Assembly (NCBI GenBank): GCA_000442125.1
Contig: KE546977.1
Coordinates: forward strand, 682,001-746,000
Source: Opeltia flavorubescens
Taxonomy: Eukaryota; Ascomycota; Lecanoromycetes; Teloschistales; Teloschistaceae
Direction: 5' to 3'
DNA: 64,000 nt
The position numbers were made by a program, and so were the translations under genes. The notes below the pieces were generated by a model. The model saw only the letters and a program-made list of their open reading frames with translations. It had not been told where the DNA came from and searched no databases. How positions within the stretch are numbered: position 1 is the first letter of the stretch; every line of letters starts with the position of its first letter. Below, piece by piece: positions 1-13,117 of the stretch.

Positions 1-345
1 ATTATATAGTTTTATATTAAACAAATATAATTATTTGAATTCTTTTATTTTTAATAAATATTTTAATTTTTTAGCCGGGACTAGTTTAATATTTCTCTTT
101 ATTAAAATAACGCCGGAATCGCGCTATACCTATTATATACAAGCCTATTTAATATTAAAAGTATATTAATATAATTATAAAAGGCCGAGTATAAAATTAA
201 CGGACCTAATATAAGTTTTAATATATTTATTTATTAATATTTTCAATTTTTTTTTATTAGCGAAGCGGATTAAAAATTTATATATTTAAATATAAATTAA
301 ATTTATATTATTTACAGTTCTAAATAATGTTTTAATATTATATTT
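1..345 (-). pseudogene. Gypsy pol fragment (protease-RT linker), heavily RIPed, runs off the window
   Basis: This stretch aligns by eye with about 18,838-19,165 of the intact Gypsy element, in the same orientation. The shared landmark is the block around CGCCGGAATCGCGCTATA (about 111-128 here and 18,940-18,957 there). In the better copy this part encodes the linker between protease and reverse transcriptase. Most differences are C-to-T or G-to-A, and this copy carries many more A/T states, so it has been through more RIP. It is cut by the left edge of the window. On the right the similarity fades near 345, just before an unrelated inverted repeat, which suggests a truncation or insertion point. 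Confidence 0.7.
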
Positions 346-369
346 ATCTTTTAATTTTAACTCTTTTCA

Positions 370-460
370 TATATATATTGAAAAACGTCCTTTATCGGCT
401 TCCCGACCCGAAATAAATATAAACCTTATCGGTTAGTATCGAATAAAAGCAGATACGTTT
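370..460 (+). repeat. Left arm of a long-range inverted repeat
   Basis: About 90 bases here match the reverse complement of 57,651-57,744, with C/T and G/A differences. The shared landmarks are ATCGGCTTC, GACCCGAAATAAATATAAA and GAATAAAAGCAGATAC. Weaker similarity continues leftward to about 345. It may be the end of a transposable-element family inserted twice in opposite directions. No coding potential is visible. Confidence 0.7.
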
Positions 461-3400
461 CCGGTTAATCCAATTTTAAAAGTTTTAACTATTAAAACTA
501 CTAGATTCTATATAATTACGAGTTAATAATATTTATAAATATATAATAGATTAATTAGAATTTTAAATTATAAAGCGTAACGAGTATATTTAAACGTATC
601 TTTTAACTTCTAGATATAATATTATTAAAGCCGCTAGTATTATTATAAAGTTTTCCCTTCGATTTTATTATTTCATTTATTTTTTATACTCGGTTTTATA
701 AATTATACTATAAAAATATTTTAATTTTATCGCGTTTCGACCTAAATTAATTTAATTTTATTTATTTTCTTTTTATCGTATATTTATATTATATCCTTTA
801 TTATACTATTATTATTATTTTAATATTTTTCTATATCCTTTTAAATCTCGCTTTCTTTATTATTTATTCTATTATTTTTAGATTCTTCTACTATATTAAT
901 AGTATTAGTTCGCTGTTATAATTAATATAAATATTTTAAATACTAATCTAATTTTAAGAAATCTTTACTAGTATAAGGATTAAATAAATATTATACTATA
1001 TATAATACTTATTAAAATAAAATAGAGCCGATTCCTCTTTAAATTCTAATAACTAATATTAAAGTAATAATAATCGCCTTTAAAAAGCTTCGATATAAAT
1101 ATCTAGTTGAATCGAACCGAATCGTTATTTTTAAAATAGCCCTTTTTTTCTAGCTTTTATCGCTCTCGCTTTTATAATATATAAATACTATATTAGTAGA
1201 TTCGATTATATAAATAACTATATATAATTCCGCCGCTGTATTTATAGGCCGAATTTTTAATATATTATATATTCTTTTTACCTAGAAATATTAATCGAAA
1301 TTTAAAAATAATAATTTTTATTTTACCGCGAGAATCGTATTAGATATATTAAAAATAGTTTTTAATAAAAATAGCTAGAAGTTATAATTTATAACCTTTT
1401 ATTTTTTTATAAACGATAATTTTAACTTTAATTCTAATTCTAATTTTATTATTAATAATAACTCTAATTTAGATTTTAAAATTAATTTTCTTTATATTAA
1501 TATCTTTAAAAGTTTTATTCTATTTAAAATAAATTCTAGTATATTTTTAAATCGATTATTAGCGTTTTTTAATTTCTTTAATTACTTTTAACCTATTATT
1601 CTAAAGTTTAATTTAAATTTTATAAAAAAAAAGGAATTATTTTAAGAAAAACCTAGTTAGCTAGATCTGCTATATTATCTAGCCGGGCTTTACTCTAGCT
1701 AATAAAGCTTTTAAAAAAATAGGTTATTATTTATATTAGCTAAATATAAATCGAAATTATATAAAATAATTTTCTATTATATCGGCCTTTATAATATATC
1801 GAATTATACTAGGGTATAAATATATTTTACCTACTCCTATTACTACGCGAAATACTAAACCGAAAAATATATTTTAAATATATTAGCTTTTATTATAAAA
1901 TACGAGTTTTATTATAAGAAAGGCTAGTTAGTTAAATTAATAAATCTTTTTTTAAAAATATATTAATTTTTAAAAAATCTTTTTACTAAATAAATATTAT
2001 ATAATAAAAAGTTTTAAAAAAATATTTAGCGTTATAATAATACTTTTATATTTTTTTTAATTAAATATTAAAATTATTATTATTATATTTTTAACCGCGG
2101 ACTGTAACCTTTTATTATATATAGTAAAATATATTATATTTAAAGACCTTTCGAACCTATTAATAAAAAATCGCTTTTATTTATATAATATTTCTTTTTA
2201 AACTCTAATAAAGCTATTAATACCTGTATTAGAAATAATTATAAAATATATCTTAATAATTATTTAAATTAAGGGATTCTATAAAATCTAAATAATATAT
2301 TTTAAAAAGTTAACTTTTATATTAACTACTACCGGATAATTTGGAAAGTCCTTTTCTAAAAAAGAAATAATTTAAATTCGGAGCTACTTTCGCTATTAAT
2401 TAATATATTGATATAGTTAATTATTAAAAAAAAAGCTAATAAATACTATAAAAACCTACTAGTTTAAGATAATAATAAAATTTAAATATTAATTTTTAAT
2501 AAATATTTTAAAAATTATTTCCGCGATATTTATCTATTTTAAAAAAAAGGTTAAAATTAAATAAATATAATTTTTAAAAGATTAATTTAGATTATTCTAC
2601 TTATATACTATTATATTATATTTTTCTTTTTATAAAAAATAAATAAAAATTCGATTAAAATTGTTTTATTAATAGACGGAATAATAAACGTTATATTTAT
2701 TAACGTAATTACTATTTATTTTATTTATATTAGCGTGCTATAAAATTTAATCTAATTTTTTATAATATAAAGCTTTTTTAATAGTATATTTATAATATAT
2801 AAATAGTTTATAACTAAAATATACTCGATTTTATTTATTAAAATTAGAATAAAATTTGAATTAAATTATATTAAAGGGTTTAAGATTATTTAATAATAGA
2901 TAATTTAAATTTTATAAATAACCACCCGGGTTTTAAATATCGGGTAATTTTATCTTTTTTATATATATGTAGTAACTGTTTTATATATATAATAATAATA
3001 AATTCGTACGCTATTATATAGCGTTATAACCGACCTTTTTTATTTTTAATAATAATTATTAATTTAAAGTAGCCTAAAGTTATTAAAATACTAAAACTAA
3101 ATTAATAAACTACTAATCGTTTAGATATCGTTATAAAAGTTTTTAATATCTAAAAAAAAACGTTATTAAAAGAAGTTAAAATCGATATTTTTAAAATTTT
3201 TTTAAAGTAGGTATAAATAATTAAATACTAGAAATAAAAGTTTTTTTATATATATCTACTAATTTTTATTAATTATTAAGGTACGTTTTGAAATATAAAT
3301 ATAATTAATTCGATAATTACTATTAAGTTACTACTACTAAAATTAAATTTAAATAGTTTTTTAACTAGAATCGTATAAGAATCTATAATATATAAACTAT

Positions 3401-3462
3401 ATAGTAATATATATCCCGATACTTCCTATATAATTAAATCCTTTAATAATAATCTAAAACGA
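461..3462. other. RIP-degraded A+T-rich DNA, no gene resolved
   Basis: Both strands are saturated with TAA/TAG in all frames, and CpA/TpG are almost absent. I could not recognise a protein family, LTR or long tandem array here. It is probably old transposon sequence, given its composition and surroundings, but no specific element is supported. Confidence 0.5.
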
Positions 3463-4410
3463 TATTTAAAAAGGTTTTTTAAGCTATTTAAAAAAAAACT
3501 AATTTTTTTAATAACGGTTACCCTAGTTACTAGCGACTTAATAATAATTATATCTAGATAAAAAAAAATAAACCCTTTATTTTTAATAATTAATAGATTA
3601 TAATTTATAATTTATATTTTAATAATTAATATAATTATTATATTAATATTAAAATTTATTCCGGTTTTAAAGCAGTTCGATATATTTATAAATATATTTA
3701 TAAAAATTATAATTATAGAACTATTATAATAACTAGGGAAAATATTAAAAATAATAAAATAGCGCGATATTTAAATAATAGAATTATTAGTCTATTATAA
3801 ATATATTAAAAACTTTTTAAATATTAAAACTATTAGAAATAGTTATTAATTTAAAAACTTTATTTTTATTTTAAAGGATTATATTAGGTTATATTTTTAG
3901 ATAAAATTTTAAATAATACGCTTATTTAATAAATAAAAAATATAATCTCGACTTTAATAAAATAATTTAAATATAATATTAAAATCGAAAATAGCCGTAA
4001 TATTCTATATTAGAATTTTCCGGAATATTATATTTAAGAGAGGAATTACTAGAAACCTTAAAAAAAAGTATTTTAATTAGTCGTATATATTATTATAACC
4101 CCGTTATAAAAGAATAGTATTATTTTTCGCGGTTATTTTTAAAAGTTCCTAGTATAAAATTATTTATTTATTTTCGGACGTATAAAAGGATTATATATAA
4201 TATCTTCTAAATAGTATATTTTACCCGCGATCTAATATCTAATAATTCCGAGTAAAAATATTATTTTAAAAAATCGTTTAAATTTATAAAAGGGAAATAG
4301 TTATAAAGCATTTTTATTATAATATATATCTATAATATATTAAACTATCTATAATAACTCTAGAAATAGTTTTAGAAATTAATTTATAATAATTTAAAAT
4401 TTTAATTTGA
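3463..4410 (+). pseudogene. Unidentified RIP-degraded frame, about 315 codons
   Basis: One reading frame (codons starting at 3,463) runs for about 315 codons without an apparent frameshift. Its in-frame stops are TAA or TAG until a TGA near 4,408. The conceptual product has stretches that read like folded protein, for example VIFYIRIFRNIIF near 3,990-4,030 and IVLFFAVIF near 4,110-4,140. I do not recognise the family and cannot point to a catalytic motif. The lack of frameshifts suggests damage mostly by point mutation, as RIP predicts. In DNA this A+T-rich, chance similarity to protein is easy, so confidence is low. Confidence 0.3.
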
Positions 4411-6121
4411 TATAAAACGCTTTAAAGTTTTAAAAAGCTTTAAATATTTTAAATAAAATTATAGGCTATATTAGTTATAATATCTCTTTACAAACTAAGG
4501 TAAAACCCTAGAATAGTTCTAACTATAGCCTTATAAATATAATTAGGGCCGAATTATTAATAATCTATTAGTAGCGGCGGAATTAAGTTATAATACTAAT
4601 AAATAATAACAACTATTTAAAAAAAACCGGTTAAAGCTGAATAATAGATAATAAATAGTATATAATCGTATTATTTCGAAACCTATAGATAAAAATTAAC
4701 TCTTTTTTTTATAAAAACCGGCCGGTATAAATAAAACCTTTTTATATTAAACCCTATATTACTATTTTTAAATCTATAATAAAATTATTATTTATATCGT
4801 ATCTTTTAATATTATTATATTACTTTTTCACGATAATTAAATATTATACTTTTATTTTAAAATTCCTATTAATATTTTAAATAATTCTTTATATTTTATT
4901 AATTAAAGCTCGAAATTTAATAATCTACTTTAATAAATATTAATAATTATTTAGGATAAGATTCCGATATAATATAAATATTATATTATAATAGTCGACC
5001 GTATATTAAGCGATATATATAATAAAAACATTCCCTTTAAAAAAAAGTAGATAATTTTTAATAGCGATTTTATATAAATTCTTCTAATTATATTTATTAA
5101 TTCTAAAGGTACTATTATTAAAGTAAATATTTAATATTATTTTTTTTAATATTATTTTTTTTAATATTATTTAATTTAAAATATGTAAGTTTAATATAAT
5201 ATTATTAATATTCAATTCGTATAATAATTAAAAAGAATATTTTATAACTAGAATTTTTATAATATAATTCGGCTTTTAAATAAAATTAACTAAATAATAA
5301 ATCTTTAAAATTTTTAGGAATATATTATTCCAATTTAAAAGCTTTATAATTTATAATATAATCTAAACTTTTTTTTAGCCGCGCGATTTTAACGATATAT
5401 AATAAAATAGTCAATTTTCTAAATTTTAAGTTATTATAAAATTTATATAAAGAATTAAAAGTTTACTATAGTTTTAACTTTTATAATTAAAATAAACGCT
5501 AGCCTGAAATTAAAAAAGTATTATTAAATTAGCTAAATATTTTTAAATCTAAAAGTTTAGCGCTTTAAAAACTAGAGTTAAAATTTAGTATTATAATAAT
5601 ATTAATTTATAATATTTATTATAAAAATAGTATAATAAATAAGACTTATTTAATAATAATATATTTTAGTTATAATATTATTAAAGGACGAATTATTAAC
5701 AGTATTTTATATAATTAAAAACGATTAATTTATTATATTTTATTAATAATTTTGAAAAACAAGTTAATAGGTATTATAATAAAATAAAAATAATTTTTAA
5801 TTCAGTTTATATTGATTATAACTATTAATAAATTATAAAAATAAACTTTAACCTATATTAGTTTAATTATTTCAATACCTATTTATTTATATAAAGAACT
5901 ATATATAGTTTTATTCCGAGTTATAAATATTATAAATATATTAATATACCTTATTATAGGTTTTAAAGAATTTATAAAAAATTTAATATAGTTAAAGGTA
6001 TTAATAAAACGGCCGATTTAAATAGAATTATAGTTCTTATATTTTTATATAAAAATTAAGTTATAGATTTTATAGAAAATTAAAATTATTATAATAAAAA
6101 AATTAAATTTAATTCTAAAAG
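4411..6121. other. RIP-degraded DNA, no gene resolved
   Basis: Nothing recognisable apart from a short run of three copies of a T-rich unit containing AATATTATTTTTT near 5,132-5,180. GC-richer words survive in isolation (for example near 4,560-4,650) without forming a domain I can name. Confidence 0.45.
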
Positions 6122-6240
6122 TTACTATTAAAATAGCCTAAAACAAATATTAATATTTACTATTAAAATAGTTTAAAATAAATTTTAATATTTACTATTA
6201 AAATAGTTTAAAACTAATTCTAATATTTTTATTACTAAAA
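6122..6240 (+). repeat. 35-bp tandem repeat, three clear copies plus a degenerate fourth
   Basis: The unit begins TTACTATTAAAATAG at 6,122, 6,157 and 6,192, a period of 35. A degenerate partial fourth copy (ATTACTAAAATAG) lies near 6,229. Copies differ mainly by C/T, as in AGCCTAAAAC versus AGTTTAAAAT. Confidence 0.75.
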
Positions 6241-6489
6241 TAGTAATTTTCAAATTAAAAAAAAATTACTATTAATATAACTAAATCGCTATATTATTAA
6301 ATATTAAAGAGTTTCTTTAATTTAATAATTATATTAATATTTTTATTATTATTCGAAATATAATTATTATAATTAAATTCTTTTTTAATAATATCTCGAA
6401 ATATTTTATCTTTAAAATTAATTTCCGCTAATAACTTCTATAAAGTAATTCGATTTTATATTTATTTTAATTTTTTTTTAAACTAGACG
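6241..6489. other. RIP-degraded DNA with no recognisable feature
   Basis: A+T-rich sequence between the 35-bp repeat and the GC-richer Copia leader. I see nothing identifiable in it. Confidence 0.4.
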
Positions 6490-6960
6490 TATTGAAAGTA
6501 TACAAGCAGTATATTACTAAGTATACTAAGACGGGTACTCCTGTAGAGCCTTAGTAGAGCTTTATTTACCTAATCGGGTTAGACTAGTATAAGAGTAGCC
6601 CTAGCCCCTAGATTTATCTATATATAGAGTAGGTAAAGCCTAGATTAATTAATCAAGCAGTATTCTATATATATAATTTTAATAGGTTATAAGCCCGGAG
6701 CTTATAGCTACTTATTTATATCTATTATATCGTTTAAATCGTTATTTCTATACTCGCGTAATTACTTTAAAGTATTACTATATATATTATACTTAAGTAT
6801 CTATTATAACTCCTTATAGAGCCTATAACTAAGCGAATAATATATAAAATTTTAATTAGAATAAAAGGAGTAAAGGAACAAGCTTAGTTTAGTACTATTA
6901 TATATTATATACTATAGATTTTGGGTCCTATATACTAATATAGTCTAGATTTATTAATTA
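6490..6960 (+). other. GC-richer leader of the Copia element; possible 5' LTR
   Basis: Composition improves sharply at about 6,490 (TGAAAGTATACAAGCAG), upstream of a plus-strand Copia gag. A word like GGTTATAAGCCCGG near 6,684 could be a primer-binding region, but the match is not convincing. No second copy of this segment was found downstream, because the element is cut off near 9,440, so an LTR cannot be confirmed. Position and composition are seen; the LTR call is inference. Confidence 0.3.
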
Positions 6961-7959
6961 AATTAACCTATATATTTATCCCTTACGCTTTTACTTATTA
7001 AATAACTATTATATTAAGCTTCGAGTAGAACGCTAATCTATTATATAATTACACTTTATTATTCCCTAGGAAATAGTATAAAATTAGATAATATAACGCT
7101 ATTATTAGTTAATAGAAATACGTTATAGCGCCTTTAAGCTATTTTCCTTACTATTTTAAAAAGAATCCGGATACCTAGATAATTATATAAATATATACTA
7201 GTATTACTAGCAGCTTTAAAATATAAATAAATAAATTAGCGCTATTATAATACCGGATTTTACTTATAAAAAAGGGGTTAATTAATAGTTTTTCTAGTTA
7301 TTATATTCTATTATCGATTATTTATAATAGTTAAAAAGCCTAAAATATACTTACTAACTACTAAAACTATTATATATTATATATTATTAGATAAAAAGCC
7401 CTTATATACCTATTATCTATTTTCCTAACCTTTATATTACTAGCTATATTAGCTATAATAGGCCTATTAGAATAATATTAGGCTTTATTATTTAAAGTAC
7501 CTCCTTATTTTATATAAAATAAATAAATAATTTAAACGATTCGTTAAAAAATATTTTTCTAAAAATTTACTTCGAAATCTTTATATATAATATATTAATA
7601 AAAACTTTTATTAAATTATTAAAAAGCTTTAAACTATTAACGAATATTAATAGATTACTAATATTACTAGTAGTAACCCTAATAGGTTTAATAATTAGAA
7701 CTTTAACTATTAATTATCTAGTTAATTACCTTTTATATTAATTTAATTAATAGAACCTAACTTTAACGGTCTATTTAACCTATTATTATTTATTTACCTC
7801 TTTAGTTTAGCGGCTAATATTTTATTTAATAGCTCTTCTACTTTTTTTTCGTTTTCTTCTTTATTAACTCCTACGCCTAGTTATTTATAAACGTCTAGCT
7901 ATAGTTATTTATATCTATTAAACTTATAAAGCTATAGTAAACTTACTAGTATTATATTT
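6961..7959. other. Copia 5' untranslated/gag-proximal region, degraded
   Basis: Moderately RIPed sequence between the possible LTR and the first recognisable gag codons. A start codon cannot be chosen because ATG is depleted. Short proline/serine-type codon runs occur near 7,830-7,900, but I cannot assign them. Confidence 0.35.
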
Positions 7960-9440
7960 ATTAATAAAAATACTATTAAACTAGGGAGTTTAAACCTTAT
8001 AATTTTATTAATTCTGATTTTAAATATATTTAACGATTAGAAATTATAGAATCGTTATATTAAAGAATTCCTATTAATTAATAAATTAGATAGTATTTTT
8101 AAAGATCTGCCTAATTATTATATACCTACTTTTTTATAATAATACTAGAATAAAAAAGTATATAAAACTATTAAAATAATCTATAAATTAAACGCTTAAA
8201 CTTTTATAAAATATATAACTATTCTATTATAGATAATTATTAAACTTAAGGCTAGTTTTAAACTATAAAGAACCGCTAATTTAAAGTAAATCTAGGCCTA
8301 TTTTAATAGTTTTTATTATTTATAATTTAAGAATATTAAAGAATATATAACGGAATTTTACCGCTTAAATAATAAATTTATAACTATAGAATTTACCTTT
8401 TTTAAACTAATATTTATTAATAAATTTCTTTTAAGCCTCGGGCTTAATTTTTTAATTTTTTATACTATTTTTACTACTACTAATATTATTATATTAAAAG
8501 GCGGTATATACGGCGTTATTCTAGATAAAATAATTTATATAGTTAAAAAAGAGGAACGTTTCTAATAAATCGATACCTTTATTAGTTTAATAGTAATAGT
8601 AGCTATTAGTAGTAAAAAATATTTAATAGATTAATATATTACTTATAAAAAACTAGGCTATATAGTTAAAGACTGCTATAAAAGCTATCCTAAATTCCGT
8701 TTAAAGTAGTATAAAAGAGGCTGTAGTAGTTAAAATAGCTATAAAAATAGCTATAAAGGCTATAACAGCCGTAGCGGTCGTAATAATAATAAAAATAAAG
8801 ATAATAAAAAGTTTAAAAATAGGAAAAATAAGGATAAAAAGCGCCGTTATACTAACGATAATAACTCGCGCTTAAAATCTAGAAAGGGTAAATAGGAAGA
8901 CGAAAAGGAAACTATTAGTTTTTTAATAATAACTATATTATTAGCTACTAATTTGGATCTAGCTAATAATTGGATATTTAATAGTATTTACTTATAATAT
9001 ATTATTTTTTAAAAATATTTATTAAGCGACCTTTATCTACTAAAACGGATATAAATAATAGGATATTTTAGCGCTAAAAACGGCTCGATATATATAGGTA
9101 TACTAAAACTCTAGTATATAATTAATAAAAAATTAAAGCTAATTACTATTATAAATATTTAATATACGCTAGAATTAGTAGCTAACCTCCTATTAACTAA
9201 TTAATTTTAAAAGAAATATACTAAATTTAAACTATTAAACGAAAGCTTCTATTTTAATTTTAGAATTCCCGAAATTATATTAACTACCGATAAACGCGGT
9301 AAGTACTATCTATTATATTTAGCTAAAATACTTTTATTAATATTATTAAAAGCTATAAATATATCTTTAATAGCTATTAATAAAAAGATTGAAAAGATCT
9401 AGTATATATATTTAGGCTATATTAATAATTAAAACTTTTA
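7960..9440 (+). pseudogene. Ty1/Copia gag-protease-GAG_pre-integrase remnant
   Basis: A single plus-strand frame of about 490 codons. Around 8,290-8,560 it reads like the C-terminal half of Copia gag (UBN2-type). At 8,635-8,676 there is a CCHC zinc knuckle in which the first two Cys and the His codons have become TAT, leaving Y-x2-Y-x4-Y-x4-C with the spacing intact. A Ser/Arg/Lys-rich linker follows. At 8,971-8,988 the protease site reads W-I-F-N-S, with the catalytic Asp converted to Asn. At 9,400-9,420 the GAG_pre-integrase signature W-H-x-R-L-G-H reads stop-Y-I-Y-L-G-Y. Integrase, RT and RNase H are missing, because similarity to Copia stops at about 9,440. In-frame stops sit where Gln or Trp is expected. 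Confidence 0.8.
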
Positions 9441-10880
9441 AAAATTTATTATATTCTGAATTTATAAAACGAGCCCCAGAATTAAGGTTTAGCTTAGATA
9501 GCTTAAGCAGCTCTAGAAGTATATTATATCTTAGAGCCTGTAGAGCTATTTTATCTTTTTTTAAATCGCTCAGCGCTCGTCTAGTAAAATACTTAATATA
9601 GAATTAATAGTATAAATAGTTTATCCCTTAATTTAAGTAAGCCTAAGGGATAAAATAATTAAGGTTTATTACTTATTACCTAGAATACTATTATTTAAAC
9701 CTCGCTCGTATATTTAATAAATATAGTATAAGTTAGAAATAGCTTAGAAATTTATAGGTAGATAGTATAAAATTATATAGTAGTAGCGATAATTTCTTAA
9801 ATATTTAAAATAGTAGTAGTATATTATTTAAATCCTACTTAAACGGTATTATTTTATTAAACCTTTATTATAATAGACGGTTTATTAAATATAGAATATA
9901 TAAGCGATAGTTTATTAAACTATATATTATAGTAAATTATTATTATTTTTAAATTTATATAATTACCTTTCGCTAGATACGCGGAATTACTTAAAGGGCT
10001 AGAAATATCTTTTTTTATAAATTTAATCTTTCAACGCCGTCTTTATATAAAGATCCGCTATATAATCTTATTTATTTAAGAAGTTTAAATAATATAGCTA
10101 ATTATAAAATTAAAAGTCGTATATATTATTTAAATATAAAAAGTTTTTTTTATTACCTCTTTTATTAATTAAAAAACCGGCGCTAACGATATAAACGCTG
10201 CGTTAGATTACTTTTATAGAATAGAAATATTTATAGCCTAAAAACTTTAGTATTTTTATAGTATTTTTAGACTATTTTTTAACTTTATATATACTATAAT
10301 AGTTATTTAAAATTTTTTTTCTTTAAAATTAATATATTTTAAATAGAGCGCTATTATATTAAAGGTAGTCTTTATAGTTATCGTACTTATATTAGTTAAT
10401 AATTATAATTATTAATTAAAAATTATCTACTTCTATTCTTTAAAGGAGATTTTATTTTTTTAACTTAATTATATTACTAGGCCTATTACTCGGCGGAGGT
10501 TATAATTAGATATAGTTTTTTTACTATTAATTACTAATACCGTCATTAGTAGGTAAATACCGAACTTTTTATAAAACCGTATACTTTATATTATTTAAAT
10601 CCGTACTATTATACTTCTATATTATTATTAATCTATAGATAGATATTATATAACTTTTAATCTAAATAAAATTATAATCCTATATTTAATTTTAATAATA
10701 CTTTATTTTAGGATTTTTATATTATTAACGGTATTCTTTTATAAAAACCGCTAAGACTTTAATAAGATTTAAAATTTAAAGCTTCTATTAAATATAAATA
10801 ATAAAACGCTATATTTTTTAATTTTAAATATCTAGTTATTCTAACCGGCTAGCTTTTTAAAATATTAAAGGTAANTATAA
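9441..10880 (+). pseudogene. Unidentified RIP-degraded frame joined to the broken Copia
   Basis: From the Copia break a different plus-strand frame runs for about 470 codons to an ambiguous base at 10,875, with stops mostly TAA/TAG. It begins with a block, L-Y-x-E-x-[VI]-K-R-A-P at about 9,446-9,475, that recurs on the minus strand at about 51,005-51,040. A Leu/Ser/Arg-rich stretch follows and later several aromatic, basic segments. I do not recognise the family. It may be the interior of an element that inserted into the Copia copy, or flanking host sequence. The codon reading is what I see; the gene status is inference. Confidence 0.35.
10875..10875. other. Ambiguous base (n)
   Basis: One of two undetermined bases in the window; the other is at 15,272. 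Both sit in repetitive sequence, which suggests a collapsed or poorly resolved repeat position in the assembly. Confidence 0.95.
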
Positions 10881-11019
10881 GAAATAATTTATATCTATCG
10901 CTCTTAATACTCTAGTAAATTTTATTTTTTAATCTATAAGAATTTTAATTTTTAATCTAGTAGTATAGCTTTTAAAATAATTCCTTATTATAAATAATTT
11001 AATTTATTAAAAGTTATAT

Positions 11020-12120
11020 TAAAAAATCTATTTAAAAAACTCTTTATTATTAATTCTTTTATAGAATATTTTAATATAATACTTATATACTATTTTACTA
11101 TATTCTATATAAAACTTATTATAATATTTAAAAAGAATAATTATATCTAGATAATAAGCTATCGCGTAAAATTTTAGGAAGTTAAACCCTTTTATTATTA
11201 TATTATAGGTATAGTATTCTTAAAAAATAAAATAAGTAAGATAAACTATTCGCGAGATATACTATTTAATAAAATTAATTATCTTTTTATTATATATTTT
11301 ATATTATATTAATATTATAAAATCTACTATTACTTATATAAAATATATAGTAGTAGAGGTTTTTTTAAATAATAGCGTTAATATAGGTATTATTTATTTA
11401 ATAAGCGCTTTTTATTTTATTCCCGTCTATTAATTTATAACGCTAAATTTTTTAAAGATTTTAAGTTTAAAAAATCGCGGTATTTATTAAAATCTTATAT
11501 TAAGCTATAATAAATCTAACGCCTCGATAATTAAAACCCGCTTTTTTTTTTTATATCTACTCTTATATATTTTTTTTAATATAATTCTAATCTATTTTAA
11601 ATAATATATTACTATCTTTTTATATAGCTAATATAATAAATCTAGTATAAAGTATTAATAAATATTAATATACGCGTAATTTTTTATAAAAATTTCCTAC
11701 TTATAAACCTATAAATCGTTTATAGGTAGTATATTTTCCTACCGCTACTTTTTAATCTATTTCTATATACTAATATAAATCCGTTCTAGCTAATATTTAA
11801 TAAAATCGCTATATTTATTTAATAAGACCGTATATATAGAATACTAGCGGTTATTCTTAATTTCTATAATTATAGCTTATTTTTTATAATCTACTATTAC
11901 TACTTTTATAATTAGAAAGTATTATCTAATCTTTTTATTAATATATTTTTATATAACTTTTACCTTTACGGCTTCTTTTAATATTATATATATAGGTTAG
12001 TTATCTTTTAACCTATAATACTAGCGCTAAGTATTTATATTTAAATATAGTTTTTATAGTATAATAGTATATTTTTACTTTTACTTTTAGCCGTATTTCT
12101 TTAATAATAAAAATAAACTC
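11020..12120 (-). pseudogene. Plavaka-type (CACTA-like) fungal DNA transposase remnant
   Basis: One minus-strand frame of about 360 codons follows fungal Plavaka transposases in order. Near 11,900-11,930 is the segment related to 'F-P-I-L-A-A-Y-V-A-D-Y-P-E-Q' with a Cys/Lys cluster after it (here ending N-N-R-stop-Y-S-I-Y). Near 11,600-11,630 is L-D-L-L-[H>Y]-Q-L-[H>Y]-K, the conserved D-L-L-H-Q-L-x-K block. Near 11,420 is F-S-V-I-N-x-x-T-G. Near 11,290-11,330 is V-D-F-I-I-L-x-Q-Y. Near 11,080-11,180 is G-F-N-F-x-K-F-[H>Y]-A-x-A-[H>Y]-Y, then I-E-[H>Y]-S-[E>K]-I-V-[H>Y]-K-Y. His-to-Tyr and Glu-to-Lys changes are those RIP makes. In-frame stops replace Gln/Trp. The family call rests on motif order seen by eye. 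Confidence 0.65.
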
Positions 12121-13112
12121 TAGTAATATCGTATTAAAGGTAGTCTACCTATAATATATAATATAGTTAAGATTATCGATTATTATATAAATAAAATAGG
12201 CCTTTTAAATTTTATAAAATTATATTAATTAAATTTTATCGCTTATTTAATTAATTAGGATAATTATCGCGCCTTTTAATAACGCTTATTACTTATTTTA
12301 CTACTAGTTCGCGGTATATATTTTATTATATATTCTTTTTTTATTATTATTATATAGTTATATAGGACTATAGTTAAAATAGAGAGTAAATAGTTTATAG
12401 CCGATTATAAACTTTAGAATATCTAGTATATTATAGTATATAATTATATATATACTAGGTTTTAAGCCCGCGTATAATATTTTAATCTCTAAATTTATTA
12501 TTTTATATTTATTATAATTTTTTAAGCTGTATAGAATCTAATTAATTTAGACTAGCTATTTATTAGTATTATAAAAAGTAAATAATTTTTATTTATTACT
12601 CGCTATAATAATATTAATAAACTTTTAAACTTTATTTTTAATATATTTACTATTAAAGAACTAGCTGGTTAGATAATATTTATACTTTAAAGTAAACGGA
12701 ATAAAATTTAATATATTTAAATATCGCTTATTTTATTTTATAGTATAAATATTATTTTATATATTTTTAAAGATATAATTTAATTAAATATTTTTTTTAA
12801 TTTCTAGATTATAAAGTATATTAAAGCTATTTTTTTATATTATTAATTCTTTAAATACTATTCTATATAAATTAAAGAGATTTAGTATTTAATATATTCT
12901 ATAGATATATATTAAGTAATTAACCGGTTCTTTAGCCTTTATTCCTATTACTTTAAAATACGTTTCTATCCTTATAGTACTAGATATTAATAGTATTTCT
13001 AATTTATATAGGATAATATTATAGCCCTTATTTTCTAATTTATTATTAATTTATTCTATAATATAACTTCGTTAAAACTAAAGTTCTAGAAAGATTAGAG
13101 TATTATATTAGA
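12121..13112 (-). other. Probable upstream part of the Plavaka element, unresolved
   Basis: Minus-strand sequence immediately upstream of the recognisable transposase. Fragments of reading frame continue but no N-terminal zinc finger or terminal inverted repeat could be identified. The Gypsy insertion at 13,118 would interrupt this element, and its remaining 5' part should then resume at 20,805. Confidence 0.35.
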
Positions 13113-13117
13113 ACTCC
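13113..13117. other. Left target-site duplication ACTCC
   Basis: ACTCC directly precedes the left LTR and is repeated at 20,800-20,804 directly after the right LTR. A 5-bp duplication is normal for Gypsy integrases. An unmutated match argues for a recent insertion. Confidence 0.9.

Noticed and set aside
9441-13112. A Starship captain (DUF3435 tyrosine recombinase) for the unidentified frame at 9.44-10.88 kb.
   Set aside because: I could not find the expected conserved R/G-x-R-P-type recombinase signatures, so the assignment would be a guess.
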